From Peribacillus huizhouensis (GTDB lineage Bacteria; Bacillota; Bacilli; Bacillales; DSM-1321): 64,000 nucleotides of DNA. The position numbers were made by a program, and so were the translations under genes. This document shows positions 25,524 through 33,929 of this stretch, one piece after another. Positions within the stretch are counted from its first letter, which is position 1. Each line of letters starts with the position of its first letter. Where the stretch lies: positions 651,095 to 715,094 of the forward strand of contig NZ_JACJHX010000001.1 of assembly GCF_014138605.1 (NCBI RefSeq). The letters run 5' to 3'. Under the pieces are notes generated by a model. That model was not told the DNA's origin. It saw nothing but the letters and a program-made list of their open reading frames with translations, and did not search any database.

Positions 25524-26211
25524 GGAGCTGATACCCCATTCCGCGTAATGTTTTTATTTCCCCTTCTGTATCGGGCCAGTTTTCAAGTGATTTCCTTATT
25601 CGCTTAATTGCAAGATCAACAGCTCGATCACTACCGTCGTAATCCATCCCCCAAACCTGATCGAGTAATTGCTCTCTCGTAAAAATGTGGTTAGGATGTT
25701 TCACCAAGAACATGAATAATGATAGATCACGCGGGGTGAAAGGTATCTCTTCTTCATTTAAATGAACCTGGTAGGAATTAAAATCAATCTTCAAGCTTCC
25801 TATTTGTTTAAAATTTGCAGTTTCCTCATCAACAAAAGCGGGGGATCTTCTAAGTACTGCCTGTACTCTTGCAACAACCTCATCAGCTACAAAGGGCTTT
25901 GTTATATAATCATCTGCACCAGATTTAAATCCAGACAAGCGATAATCCACATCTCCAAGTGCTGTCAACATGATAACCGGACAAGAGCTACTCTCACGGA
26001 TATTATCCAATATTGTCCACCCATCCATTCCAGGTAACATGACATCTAGGAGTACAAGATCAGGTTCATGCTCCTTATATGCCGTTAAAGCTTGCGAGCC
26101 ATCGTATATTTGAATGACTTCATATCCTGCTCGCTGCATATATGCTTTCAACACCATTGAAATGGCGATTTCATCTTCTACAATTAATATCTTTTTCATT
26201 ACCTTCTTCAC
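25507..26211 (-). CDS. OmpR/PhoB-family response regulator
   Basis: Receiver domain (1-120) with phospho-acceptor Asp56 in LVLLDVMLPG, acidic pocket EDE at 12-14 and Lys in KPFVADEV, followed by a winged-helix DNA-binding domain (about 140-230; FTPRDLSLFMFLVKHPN, VWGMDYDGSDRAVDLAIKRI). It would bind direct repeats as a dimer. Partner of the kinase encoded next, which it overlaps. The listed start is a GTG at 26211 with AAGGAA upstream; an ATG four codons later is an alternative. No obvious target operon is adjacent. Confidence 0.92.
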   Translation of the reverse strand: MKKVMKKILIVEDEIAISMVLKAYMQRAGYEVIQIYDGSQALTAYKEHEPDLVLLDVMLPGMDGWTILDNIRESSSCPVIMLTALGDVDYRLSGFKSGADDYITKPFVADEVVARVQAVLRRSPAFVDEETANFKQIGSLKIDFNSYQVHLNEEEIPFTPRDLSLFMFLVKHPNHIFTREQLLDQVWGMDYDGSDRAVDLAIKRIRKSLENWPDTEGEIKTLRGMGYQLLVYEN

Positions 26212-26439
26212 TTCCTTGAATAAAAGTATAGTGAATTTATCACCGAAGTGCTAGTCGTTGGTCACAAGTCCTAAGACTATAGCAAAATCCATCAGAAAAC
26301 TTCGCTCTGATGGACCATTTTAAGACAGTATATAGGACAAATGTGTCAGTATGATGTTAAAATCAAAACCTTTTATACAACATCAGATAAAAAAGAAAAA
26401 AGCTAGCAAGAGATAGGACTTCCCTGTTACCGCAACACT

Positions 26440-26505
26440 AAAGGGTTGTCCCATACATTACGATTTTTAAATGTAGGCAAGACCCTTCGCGAGACAATCT
26501 TCAGC
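26440..26505 (-). repeat. family B-like fold-back remnant B6, terminator of the czcD-like gene
   Basis: AAAGGGTTGTCCCATACATT and AAGACCCTTCGCGAGACAATCTTC carry the family B arms in eroded form, with an inner CATTACGATTTTTAAATGTA stem. It lies just downstream of the cation exporter stop codon. Confidence 0.5.
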
Positions 26506-26508
26506 CAA

Positions 26509-27429
26509 TCAATTACATGTTTCATGTGGGGTTGGGCATCCTTTATCATAGCATTCGACTTGTAGTGTACTATGCTCAATACTGAATTGATCATGTAGCA
26601 ATTTTTGCGCTTCATGAAGTACGGTGTCATGACCAACTGTTTTGTCGATAGCAATATGACAACTCAAACTCATATAGCCAGATGTAATAGACCAAATATG
26701 TAAGTCATGTACATCCTTAACATGGGCAATTTTTAATAATGCAGATTTTACTTCTTTTACATTCACTTGAGCAGGTGTACCTTCCATTAATATATGGAAT
26801 GATTCCTTTACGACCCTCCAGCCACTAATAATGATTAAGATCGCAACAATAATACTTGCAATTGGATCAGCAATGCCCCAACCGAAGAAATAGATGATCA
26901 GAGCAGCAACAATGGCCCCGACCGAACCGAGCAAATCACCGATAACATGTAAAAAAGCACTTCTGACATTTAGATTTTCTTTATCACCGCTCATTAATAT
27001 CCAAGCGGCGATAATATTTACAATCAACCCTATCACAGCAATTGTCAGCATGCCGACACTTTGAACTTCAGGCGGGTTTTGAAAACGACGAATTGCTTCA
27101 ATAAAAATAACAACAGAGATTACGATTAATGTGAGACCATTTAAAGCAGCCGCGATAATTTCAAATCGCTTATACCCAAATGATTTTGATTGTGTCGCTT
27201 TTCGTTCACCAAGTTTAATCGCAGCAAAGCTCAACCCTAATGCAGCAGCATCGCTAAGCATATGGCCAGCATCCGATAATAGCGCAAGGCTATTCGTGAT
27301 AAATCCTCCTATTACTTCCACCACCATAAAAATGGAAATTAATAAACATGAACTCAGTAATGCTTTCTTGTTTGCTGAGTGATGATGGTGATGACCGTGA
27401 TCATGTGAATGTCCGTGGTGATGCCCCAT
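26509..27429 (-). CDS. cation diffusion facilitator, CzcD-like
   Basis: CDF-family metal/proton antiporter of 306 residues with six membrane segments. The N-terminus is a His-rich metal-binding tail (MGHHHGHSHDHGHHHHH), followed by ALLSDAGHMLSDAAALG with the transport-site Asp/His residues, a second His/Asp site in FLHVIGDLLGSVGA, and a cytoplasmic C-terminal domain (about 205-295) with DVHDLHIWSITSGY typical of the family. The likely substrates are Zn2+, Cd2+ or Co2+. GGAGGATTTAGT precedes the ATG. It lies apart from the cad operon at 39-42 kb. Confidence 0.92.
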   Translation of the reverse strand: MGHHHGHSHDHGHHHHHSANKKALLSSCLLISIFMVVEVIGGFITNSLALLSDAGHMLSDAAALGLSFAAIKLGERKATQSKSFGYKRFEIIAAALNGLTLIVISVVIFIEAIRRFQNPPEVQSVGMLTIAVIGLIVNIIAAWILMSGDKENLNVRSAFLHVIGDLLGSVGAIVAALIIYFFGWGIADPIASIIVAILIIISGWRVVKESFHILMEGTPAQVNVKEVKSALLKIAHVKDVHDLHIWSITSGYMSLSCHIAIDKTVGHDTVLHEAQKLLHDQFSIEHSTLQVECYDKGCPTPHETCN

Positions 27430-27466
27430 ACTAAATCCTCCTATCCCTAAAAAACATATTTTTATT

Positions 27467-27588
27467 AGGCCATATTAAAGCTCTTTGTTGATTTTGACAC
27501 TATGTTGATTGGAACGGAAAGCGTGAGACTCCCGCGGAAAGCGAACACCTTTTGTTTCAATCAACAGGTAAATTTAACAGAGCCTTAT
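27467..27588 (-). repeat. family D MITE, copy D1
   Basis: Short inverted-repeat element: GGCCATATTAAAGCTC at one end and AATTTAACAGAGCC at the other, with GTTGATTGGAACGGAAAGCG...GTGAGACTCCCGCGGAAAGCG inside. The terminal repeat consensus over four copies is GGCTATGTTAAA. The core GAGACTCC(T)GCGGG is shared with family C. Confidence 0.75.
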
Positions 27589-27607
27589 ATTAAATAAATT
27601 ACAGCTA

Positions 27608-27661
27608 AGGACGCTAGATGCCCATCTAAATCGGGCTTACCATCCGTTAATGCGGGATAAA
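27608..27661 (+). repeat. family A repeat, degenerate copy A10
   Basis: Only AATCGGGCTTACCATCCGTTAATGCGGGATAAA is clear, with eroded DNA before it. With D1 it accounts for part of the 592-base gap before the YjcZ-like gene; the remaining 360 bases hold only A/T-rich DNA. Confidence 0.6.
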
Positions 27662-28021
27662 TCCAATCATGTTTAGTATGGATGAAAAGAGAATTTGTTT
27701 CAACGGAATTGCACAAAACGAATCTGCAATATAATTTCTATAAGTTTGTTACTATTATTCCCCATACATACTTTTTTCGATTTCTCTTGGAATTTGCGTT
27801 TATACAGATTCGCAACTTAATCGGAATCCTCATCGAAAAAGACTAATCCTAAATGAAATCTTTTGATCTACTATAGGTCAACCGGTCTTGAACAGCATCA
27901 TCTAACGCCAATTTTAAAAACAGGCAAACATTTTTGGGTATTAGACATATGATGAATTAGCTTAGATCATTTAATTTTACTAAGCCACTATAAAGCTTTT
28001 CAATATTGAGGAGGATTTACT

Positions 28022-28240
28022 ATGTCTTGTGTAGAAGATCGCGATTGCGGTGGATTCAATAATGGTTTTGCTTTAATTATTGTGTTATTTATTCTTTTGA
28101 TTATTATAGGGTCCAGTGGATTTGTCGGCGGCTTTGGTGGAGGCTTTGGTGGCGGCTTTGGTGGAGGCTATCCAGGGGGTTATCCAGGGGGCCATCCAGG
28201 GGGCTATCCAGGGGGTTACCCGGGAGGCTATGGCTGCTAA
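28022..28240 (+). CDS. YjcZ-like small membrane protein with glycine-rich tail
   Basis: A 72-residue protein with a short Cys-containing N-terminus (MSCVEDRDCGG), one membrane segment (NNGFALIIVLFILLIIIGSS, typical of the YjcZ family of small sporulation-associated proteins) and a C-terminal tail of repeated GGF/GGG and YPGG units ending in GC. The tail is encoded by near-identical short repeats, so its length likely varies among strains. GAGGAGG precedes the ATG. The repeat A11 begins directly after the stop codon. Placement in spores is inference from the family. Confidence 0.75.
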   Translation: MSCVEDRDCGGFNNGFALIIVLFILLIIIGSSGFVGGFGGGFGGGFGGGYPGGYPGGHPGGYPGGYPGGYGC

Positions 28241-28361
28241 TAAAGGGAAACTTCAATATGCAGTGGGATTCATCCCAATGATTGTTAGTCCCCCACCTAC
28301 CTTCTTTGTTCCTCATAAGCATGAGGTGTGGGCCTTGACTTCCCATAAATGCGAAATAAAC
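28241..28361 (+). repeat. family A repeat, copy A11 abutting a stop codon
   Basis: Begins at the base after the YjcZ-like stop codon (TAA-TAAAGGGAAACTTCAAT), contains the CCCACCTACC/CATGAGGTGTGGG hairpin and ends with an altered right end (CATAAATGCGAAATAAA). Confidence 0.75.
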
Positions 28362-28373
28362 TTAAATAATCAT

Positions 28374-28399
28374 GGAAGGCGCTTGTATACGCGCCTTTC
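28374..28399 (+). terminator. intrinsic terminator-like hairpin
   Basis: GGAAGGCGC-TTGTATA-CGCGCCTTTC, followed by TTC. It could end the YjcZ-like transcript after reading through A11. Confidence 0.7.
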
Positions 28400-28568
28400 T
28401 TCATTGTGTTTCGCTCTAAATCTAATTATTGTTTCGTCGTATGAATTAAGTCCATTTGAAGGGCACTTATGATATATGGGTGAAAAATGCTTCTAAGATA
28501 GTCTGTTAGAAAAAGGAAAAAGCTTGCAGAGATAAGAAATGACTCTCTCAACAAGCTAATGTTTCAAT

Positions 28569-29162
28569 TTAGTTTGCTCTCTTCGCTTTCTTTGCCTTCA
28601 CAAACATCCAAATGATGATAATTGCAATTGGGATAAGAAGAAGGTTTGCATATTGACCGAAGATTGCACCGGCCTTTTCCCACTGAGGACCGAGCTTATA
28701 GCCTAGATAAACATAAATAGCTGTGACAGGTAGCATAGCCACATAGGTATATACAATAAACTTCCAAATATTCATCTTCATCATACCACATGGGATAGAT
28801 ATAGCTGTTCGGACACCCGGTATAAATCGTCCGAAAAAAGCCACACTCCCACCGTATTGTTTAAAAAAATGATCTGCTTTATCAATATGTACTTCTTTCA
28901 CAAGAAAGTATTTACCGAATTTCAAAACAATCGGTCTACCGCCATAACGTCCTAATGCATATAATGTTAAAGGTCCTAACACACCGCCAATCGAACCTGC
29001 GAAAATTGCCATATAAAGATTCATATCTCCTTCGTACACCCAATAGCCTGCAAGCGGCAACACAAGCTCTGCTGGTACAAATTCAAAGGTCAAAGCAAGC
29101 ATGATTCCAAAATAGCCCAAACCTTTAAAAGCCTCGATCATATCCATAATCATGGATTCCAT
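28569..29162 (-). CDS. DedA-family membrane protein, copy 2
   Basis: Second DedA/VTT-domain protein of the window, 197 residues. Seen: FEFVPAELVLPLAGY, GSIGGVLGPLTLYALGRYGG, and the signature FFGRFIPGVRTAISIPCGMMKM, with C-terminal membrane segments. It resembles the Bacillus members that recycle undecaprenyl phosphate or maintain membrane homeostasis; the precise role is not visible. I chose ATG 29162 (MESMIMDM) because GGAGGTATTACAA lies just upstream; the frame opens five codons earlier. It differs clearly from copy 1 at 6093, so they are old paralogues. Confidence 0.88.
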   Translation of the reverse strand: MESMIMDMIEAFKGLGYFGIMLALTFEFVPAELVLPLAGYWVYEGDMNLYMAIFAGSIGGVLGPLTLYALGRYGGRPIVLKFGKYFLVKEVHIDKADHFFKQYGGSVAFFGRFIPGVRTAISIPCGMMKMNIWKFIVYTYVAMLPVTAIYVYLGYKLGPQWEKAGAIFGQYANLLLIPIAIIIIWMFVKAKKAKRAN

Positions 29163-29718
29163 TTGTAATACCTCCATCTTCTAACAATTGCATATTAACC
29201 CCCTATGGCGTTAAAACGCCACCATTCATTTACTATGAAGATCCATCAGCACCCTACACTCACCTAATCTCAATGGTGGTGGTGCGGAGCAGGATTTTGG
29301 AGTATTTTCTTAATAAAGGTAGTATATTTACACAGTAGATTTGGCTATTTAAGTAGGTCGGGAAGCCCTGTCTCCATGTCCTACATACTAAAAAGGATAC
29401 CAGACAATGGCATCCGTTTCATTCTGACAAGTAACTGTCACCTATAAAACAATTGTTAGCCAATCTACTCTTCTACGATACGACCAGTCTATACTCTAAT
29501 TAGAGTATAATATACAAGTCTTTCCGTCAAATCCAAATTACTAGAACAAGTTCTAGAGAGCTATTTTCATAGAATCTTCTCATTTTATTCATAATTTATT
29601 CATCTTTATCATATACTATAAAGAATAAGCAACTTACCTTTTTCTCCTTATCTGAATCCAGCAACTTTTGTTGGATTTTTTTATGTAATCTTTGTCATTC
29701 CCTTGAGGTTTACATAAG
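29163..29718. other. gene-free stretch upstream of dedA copy 2
   Basis: About 550 bases without a supported gene. A short GATCCATCAGCACCC segment and an inverted repeat around TCTACTCTTC are present but not recognisable. The TCCAGCAACTTTTGTTGGATTTTTTT hairpin at 29655-29682 looks like an intrinsic terminator reading to the right with no gene assigned to it. Confidence 0.4.
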
Positions 29719-29818
29719 AATAAAAGGGTTAGACTTCAGAACAACTAAACAAAGTAAGATACGTGTATGAAACACTTCATACTGATTTAGAGTGTTAAGC
29801 CTGGCCCTTATTATCCCT
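29719..29818. repeat. family B fold-back element B7
   Basis: AAAGGGTTAGACTT and its eroded mate TAAGCCTGGCCCTT enclose the alternative family B middle (GTGTATGAAACACTTCATACTGATTTAGA) also seen in B8 and B9. It sits immediately downstream of the 42-residue ORF, in terminator position. Confidence 0.65.
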
Positions 29819-29833
29819 TTTATTTGACAAACT

Positions 29834-29962
29834 TTAATCAGCATTCTTGACAACATAAGTTTGCTTAATTTGATTATATTCTTGTTCAGTAATGATTCCA
29901 AGTTTCCTAAAGATCGCTGAATACCCAACTATTTTCTTTTGAGTTCGCTGTGAATAAGACAT
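29834..29962 (-). CDS. hypothetical 42-residue protein with SHOCT-like end
   Basis: Starts MSYSQRTQKKIVGYSAIFRK and ends with a segment LGIITEQEYNQIKQTYV that resembles the short helical SHOCT motif (GIITEEEF-type). The start is well defined: AGGAGAGGGAAAGAG lies directly before the ATG. It is small, basic at the front, and soluble. I do not know its function. A perfect 23-bp palindrome overlaps its presumed promoter, so it is likely a regulated gene. A longer frame to 30019 is not supported by a ribosome binding site. Confidence 0.6.
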   Translation of the reverse strand: MSYSQRTQKKIVGYSAIFRKLGIITEQEYNQIKQTYVVKNAD

Positions 29963-30045
29963 CTCTTTCCCTCTCCTTTTTATATAGAGTATTCGAAAAA
30001 TGTTTACTTCGTGCAACATAATTGCTACAAGTAATAAAAAGTGGG

Positions 30046-30078
30046 ATTATACTCAGTTTAATAATAGTATTATTAAAC
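30046..30078 (-). promoter_or_regulatory. 23-bp palindrome and promoter of the 42-residue gene
   Basis: GTTTAATAATA-G-TATTATTAAAC (30056-30078) is a perfect palindrome. On the minus strand it is followed by TGAGTATAAT, whose TATAAT (30046-30051) is a good -10 element about 85 bases before the ATG. The palindrome covers the -35 zone, as expected for a repressor operator (TetR or MarR size). Confidence 0.55.
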
Positions 30079-30114
30079 CGAAAATTTAACATACTGTTTT
30101 CGTCTTACCCTATT

Positions 30115-30145
30115 AAAAACACCGTCCTTGTTAGAACGGTGTTTT
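30115..30145 (-). terminator. intrinsic terminator downstream of mtlD
   Basis: AAAACACCGTT and AACGGTGTTTT pair around CTTGTTAG-type loop (minus-strand reading CTAACAAGG), a strong stem with T tract. It lies after the family D element that follows mtlD. Confidence 0.85.
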
Positions 30146-30166
30146 AATAATGAAAATTTTAGGATT

Positions 30167-30285
30167 AAGGCTCTGTTAAACTTGCCTATTGATTGAAACG
30201 TAAGGCGTTCGCTTTCCGCGGGAGTCTCACACCTTCCGCTCCAATCAATATATTGCCAAAATCAACAACGAACTTTAACATAGCC
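30167..30285 (+). repeat. family D MITE, copy D2
   Basis: AAGGCTCTGTTAAACTTGCC at the left and CTTTAACATAGCC at the right, with TTGATTGAAACG, GGCGTTCGCTTTCCGCGGG and GAGTCTCACACC inside. It fills the space between mtlD and its terminator. Confidence 0.85.
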
Positions 30286-30310
30286 ATGATAGAAAAAACT
30301 AAACATATAT

Positions 30311-31453
30311 TTATTTTTTTAATACATTGTAATGCTTAATAACTTCCTGCGTAATTTCACTATTTTCATCTAATCCACTTACTTCTTTTAGCACATGCCC
30401 GACACCATGTTCTTGAATCATAGCTTGCAATTGTACTGCTTCTTCATCTTCCTTGTTATCAAAAAGCAAAGCTGAAGCGATTGCCTTCGTAAGATTCGTG
30501 TAAGATAATCCAGCTTTTTTTGCTTCAGTAGCTGGGCGCACTAGTCGGTCATTTGCTCCAAGCTTGCGAAGAGGTGAGCGTCCCACTCTAGTCACATCAT
30601 CATTTAAATAAGCATTTTTAAAGCGATTAATAATTTTATTAATATATTGTTGATGCTCCTCTGGATTTAAACCATATCGCTTGATTAAATAGGCACCAGT
30701 TTCACCAAGAGTTGCTAGAACTTGTTCGAAAATCCTTTCATCGACCAATGTTTGGTCAATCGTCGACTTATTCTCAAGATAACCAAGATACGCAATTACA
30801 GCATGCCCCGTATTCACTGTAAAAAGCTTTCTTTCAATAAATGGTGCAAGTTCTGGAACAATAGTCATCCCTTCAATTGGCGGAATGCTTTCACTTGTTT
30901 CTACAACCCATTCATAATAAGGCTCAACTAAAACATCAAGAGAATCTTGATTGTTTTGGATTGGAACAATACGGTCAACAGCAGAATTAAAGAAATAGAC
31001 TTTTCCAGATAAATTTTCTTTAGTCTCTTCATCTAAACTATCTAATATATAGCCTTTTAATAAGTCTGTTGCCGAGATTTGATTCTCACAGGCAATTACA
31101 TAAATTTTTTCATCATTTTCTTTAACTCGAGCAGCCAAGCCCTTTGCGATCAATGGCGCAATACGTGGTAGGATATTCGGTCCAATTGCAGTCGTTAAGT
31201 AAGTCGCACCTTTTATCGCTTCAATAACTTCATTTTCTTGTCTCATATTATTTAATCCGGATACATTTTCTATCGTTACAGCTTCTTTCTGATCTGTGGC
31301 CAATTTAACCTGATACTTCTTCTTCTCATTTAACTGATTAATGATTTGATCCGCAAGATCAATAAACGTTACATGATAACCAGACTGTGAAAAAAGAGCT
31401 CCAATAAATCCTCTTCCAATGTTTCCTGCTCCAAAATGTACTACTTGTTTCAT
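30311..31453 (-). CDS. mtlD: mannitol-1-phosphate 5-dehydrogenase
   Basis: NAD-dependent polyol phosphate dehydrogenase of 380 residues that oxidises mannitol 1-phosphate to fructose 6-phosphate in the cytoplasm. Seen: the dinucleotide-binding motif HFGAGNIGRGFIG at 6-18, the substrate/NAD loop ENVSGLNN, and the catalytic region RKLFTVNTGHAVIAYLG typical of the long-chain mannitol dehydrogenase family. The length equals that of Bacillus MtlD. AAGGGAATGATATGA precedes the ATG, five bases after mtlR, so the two form an operon. Family D repeat and terminator follow. Confidence 0.96.
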   Translation of the reverse strand: MKQVVHFGAGNIGRGFIGALFSQSGYHVTFIDLADQIINQLNEKKKYQVKLATDQKEAVTIENVSGLNNMRQENEVIEAIKGATYLTTAIGPNILPRIAPLIAKGLAARVKENDEKIYVIACENQISATDLLKGYILDSLDEETKENLSGKVYFFNSAVDRIVPIQNNQDSLDVLVEPYYEWVVETSESIPPIEGMTIVPELAPFIERKLFTVNTGHAVIAYLGYLENKSTIDQTLVDERIFEQVLATLGETGAYLIKRYGLNPEEHQQYINKIINRFKNAYLNDDVTRVGRSPLRKLGANDRLVRPATEAKKAGLSYTNLTKAIASALLFDNKEDEEAVQLQAMIQEHGVGHVLKEVSGLDENSEITQEVIKHYNVLKK

Positions 31454-31458
31454 TCATA

Positions 31459-33549
31459 TCATTCCCTTATTAAATTAGTATGTAAATAATCTAGAAAAAC
31501 GGTCTCTAATTTTTCGCGTATCATGTCCTCATTCGACGAGGAGAAAATCATAATTGATTCGTTATTTTCAATTAAACTTGTACTTATCAAACTGACGATC
31601 TCCTGCTTACTTACACTTAATTCCTCTGGCGCTAACATTAACAGCAGATTCTTCATAAACATGTCATTGCCGTCCATCCCTTTTATTAGACAAGGCTCTT
31701 CTAAATGGGCGATTTGGAAAATCAGCTCATGAACGTTCTCACTCCTACAGTGAAAAAGCGCCATTCCTGTGTTCGGAATACCAAGCCCGCCTTTTCTTTC
31801 CCTATCCATTAACAATTCAAACACTTCATTTGGATGAATTAAAAGGTTTTCCTCTGCCGCCATCCATACCATTTCTTCAATGACTTGTTCATAGCCTTTT
31901 AAATGAGGTTTCCGATACACTCGAAAATGATTTAGAACAGCAAGGATACTTTCTTGTACGTCCTTCAACTCTTGTAAGATTTCCCTAATCCCACCCTTTG
32001 CTACACGGGGCGTGGAAGATTCTGTTGGCGCTGATGTTTTATAATGCTTATTTTTTGTTAATTTCTCGATGTTATTCCGTAAAAACTTCCTGATTGTTAA
32101 TATATTTTCTTCAGTTAACAGTGGAGATACTAGAATATTATCAATGTCGATAAAAGGAAGCCGGACGGTGGAGATAATCACATCAAAGTTTTTTAAGTTT
32201 CCATGCCTCTGAAGATCTTTAATCGAACTTATTTCTACTGTATCAATCTCTGCAATTTCCTTTTTTATTCGGCTTGCTAACATCTTGGAAGTGCCAATAC
32301 CGGTTGGGCATACGATTAGTGCTTTTATTGATATTGCTTCTTCTCTCATAACGAGAGCTGATCCAAAATGCAAGACAATGAACGCAATCTCATCTTCAGG
32401 GAAAAAATCAATTTCTGCAAATTCCTTTTCTACGCTATTTTGTACGGCCATAAATAGAACCGGATATTTTTGTTTGATTTCCTCTTTAAGCGGGTTAAAA
32501 AGTCTCATTTGTTGTTTAAGCCGAAACAAAGAAGGTTCCATATGAGCGAGAAGCCCTTGATACAAAGAAAAATCCTTGGTTAAATCTACATGTAACTTTG
32601 AAGACACATTTCGGATGAAACTTTTTACCTTTTGACTAAGTACAACACTATCATAAGGAATAGTATCAGCTGCTTGAAGCTTGGAACCTTTAAGAATAAC
32701 TGCCAAATAAATGAAATCAGATTCTGTAAATACTACTGAGTAATTTTTTTCTAATTCCTTACATATGTTTACGATTAAATTATATTCTTCAGTTAGTTCA
32801 TAAGAATAGTCTATATAATCTTCTAACAGATAATCAGCTTCTGTTCTTTGCATCGTAATACACATATGAACAATTAATCCGATATAATCGCCATCCGCAA
32901 GACGTGTTTGTAAACGATTTAAAGTAGCCATAACTAAACGATCAATAGTAAGAAAATACTCAGGAAGAAAATAATACAAGACCATTTCTTTCGAGTATTT
33001 CCCAGTTTGCAATAAAAATAAATTCTCAATAAGTTCTTCACTAAAATACAGTAAGAAGTAGTTTGCCAAGGCTTTTCGTTTATTTACTTCCGTTCCGAAA
33101 AGCTCAACCCCTACTCCTCTTTTTCTTGTTATTTGCACATCTGAATGTGTTAGTAACTCTGTTAATTCATCCAAGTAGGCAGTCAATGTTGTAATGCTGA
33201 CACCTAAACTAGCGGCTAACGACTGGATTTTATATGATTCTTCTTGCAAAAGTGCAATGAGCAGCTGCAGTTTTTTTTCCTCTGGTGTTTCATCAATTGT
33301 CTGGATCCCCATTAAGTATTGGATCAGTCGAAATATTTGTTCATTCTTTCCCTCAATCATGAGTCCCTTATCTGAATTACGGACTAAATCAAGCTTATAT
33401 GACTGGAGAATTTTTTCGATCGCTTTTAGATCGCGATGAATGGTTCTGACACTTACATTTAGATAATTTGCAATAGAAAAAGCAGTATGTTTTCCAGATG
33501 TTTTAATAATTAATTCAATAATTGCTTTTTCCCTTGAGGTAATATACAT
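31459..33549 (-). CDS. mtlR: mannitol operon transcriptional activator MtlR
   Basis: PTS-controlled regulator of 696 residues: N-terminal winged helix-turn-helix (about 5-65), second HTH (about 85-140), two PRD domains (about 185-400), an EIIB-like domain with Cys414 (IVCPTGIGTS) and an EIIA-like domain with His600 (GMALFHCRS). Regulatory His residues visible: His228 in PRD1, His336 and His394 in PRD2. The second PRD1 His is replaced: the expected YLxxHL reads YLAVIL, with Ile285. Phosphorylation by HPr and the EII components tunes activity in this family. mtlD follows at five bases. A family E element lies just upstream of the start, and the ribosome binding site is weak. Confidence 0.94.
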   Translation of the reverse strand: MYITSREKAIIELIIKTSGKHTAFSIANYLNVSVRTIHRDLKAIEKILQSYKLDLVRNSDKGLMIEGKNEQIFRLIQYLMGIQTIDETPEEKKLQLLIALLQEESYKIQSLAASLGVSITTLTAYLDELTELLTHSDVQITRKRGVGVELFGTEVNKRKALANYFLLYFSEELIENLFLLQTGKYSKEMVLYYFLPEYFLTIDRLVMATLNRLQTRLADGDYIGLIVHMCITMQRTEADYLLEDYIDYSYELTEEYNLIVNICKELEKNYSVVFTESDFIYLAVILKGSKLQAADTIPYDSVVLSQKVKSFIRNVSSKLHVDLTKDFSLYQGLLAHMEPSLFRLKQQMRLFNPLKEEIKQKYPVLFMAVQNSVEKEFAEIDFFPEDEIAFIVLHFGSALVMREEAISIKALIVCPTGIGTSKMLASRIKKEIAEIDTVEISSIKDLQRHGNLKNFDVIISTVRLPFIDIDNILVSPLLTEENILTIRKFLRNNIEKLTKNKHYKTSAPTESSTPRVAKGGIREILQELKDVQESILAVLNHFRVYRKPHLKGYEQVIEEMVWMAAEENLLIHPNEVFELLMDRERKGGLGIPNTGMALFHCRSENVHELIFQIAHLEEPCLIKGMDGNDMFMKNLLLMLAPEELSVSKQEIVSLISTSLIENNESIMIFSSSNEDMIREKLETVFLDYLHTNLIRE

Positions 33550-33573
33550 GATACCAGCTCATTTCATTAGAAA

Positions 33574-33687
33574 AGCGCAAGGCGCAGGTTCCGGCGAAAA
33601 GCACAAGACTTAGCAAGCTGCATTTGGAGTGTTCTGCTCCCCAGTTTGTTTGTCTTGTGACTCCAGAGCCGATCGCCGCCTTGCGCT
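33574..33687. repeat. family E GC-rich inverted-repeat element
   Basis: Perfect 11-bp terminal repeats AGCGCAAGGCG (33574-33584) and CGCCTTGCGCT (33677-33687), with inner arms GCACAAGACTTAG and TGTCTTGTG, and GGAG...CTCC at the tip. GC content is well above that of the surroundings. One copy in the window, upstream of mtlR. Likely a small mobile or fold-back element. Confidence 0.75.
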
Positions 33688-33723
33688 AGAAACCATACTT
33701 GTTATAAGATTCATTTCTCATAA

Positions 33724-33873
33724 ATAAAGTGAAACCTCAATCAGTGTGTTCAGTTTCAAACTGGATATTAGTTGAACCAATCCGGCTTTTACGGGCAGTT
33801 ATCCCCTACCTAATCTTCTTCGATTCCTCTAAGTTTTGAGGCAGGGGTTTACTGCCCGTTAATGCGGGATAAA
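33724..33873 (+). repeat. family A repeat, copy A12 between mtlA and mtlR
   Basis: ATAAAGTGAAACCTCAATCAGT at the left, TTATCCCCTACCTAATCTTC/TTTTGAGGCAGGGG hairpin in the middle, and CTGCCCGTTAATGCGGGATAAA at the right. ATAAA at both borders. With family E it fills the 380 bases between mtlA and mtlR. Confidence 0.9.
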
Positions 33874-33929
33874 AGGGAATAGAAAAGCGCATATACATGA
33901 CACTTTTCTAATACGTTACATAAAATTAT

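Noticed and set aside
26427..26654. 75-codon minus-strand ORF overlapping the end of the czcD-like gene
   Set aside because: Shadow frame of the exporter gene extending into a fold-back remnant; no start signals.
28104..28472. ORFs on both strands over the YjcZ-like gene
   Set aside because: They are other frames of the GGF/YPGG repeat DNA, giving low-complexity proteins; the YjcZ-like frame has the membrane segment and ribosome binding site.
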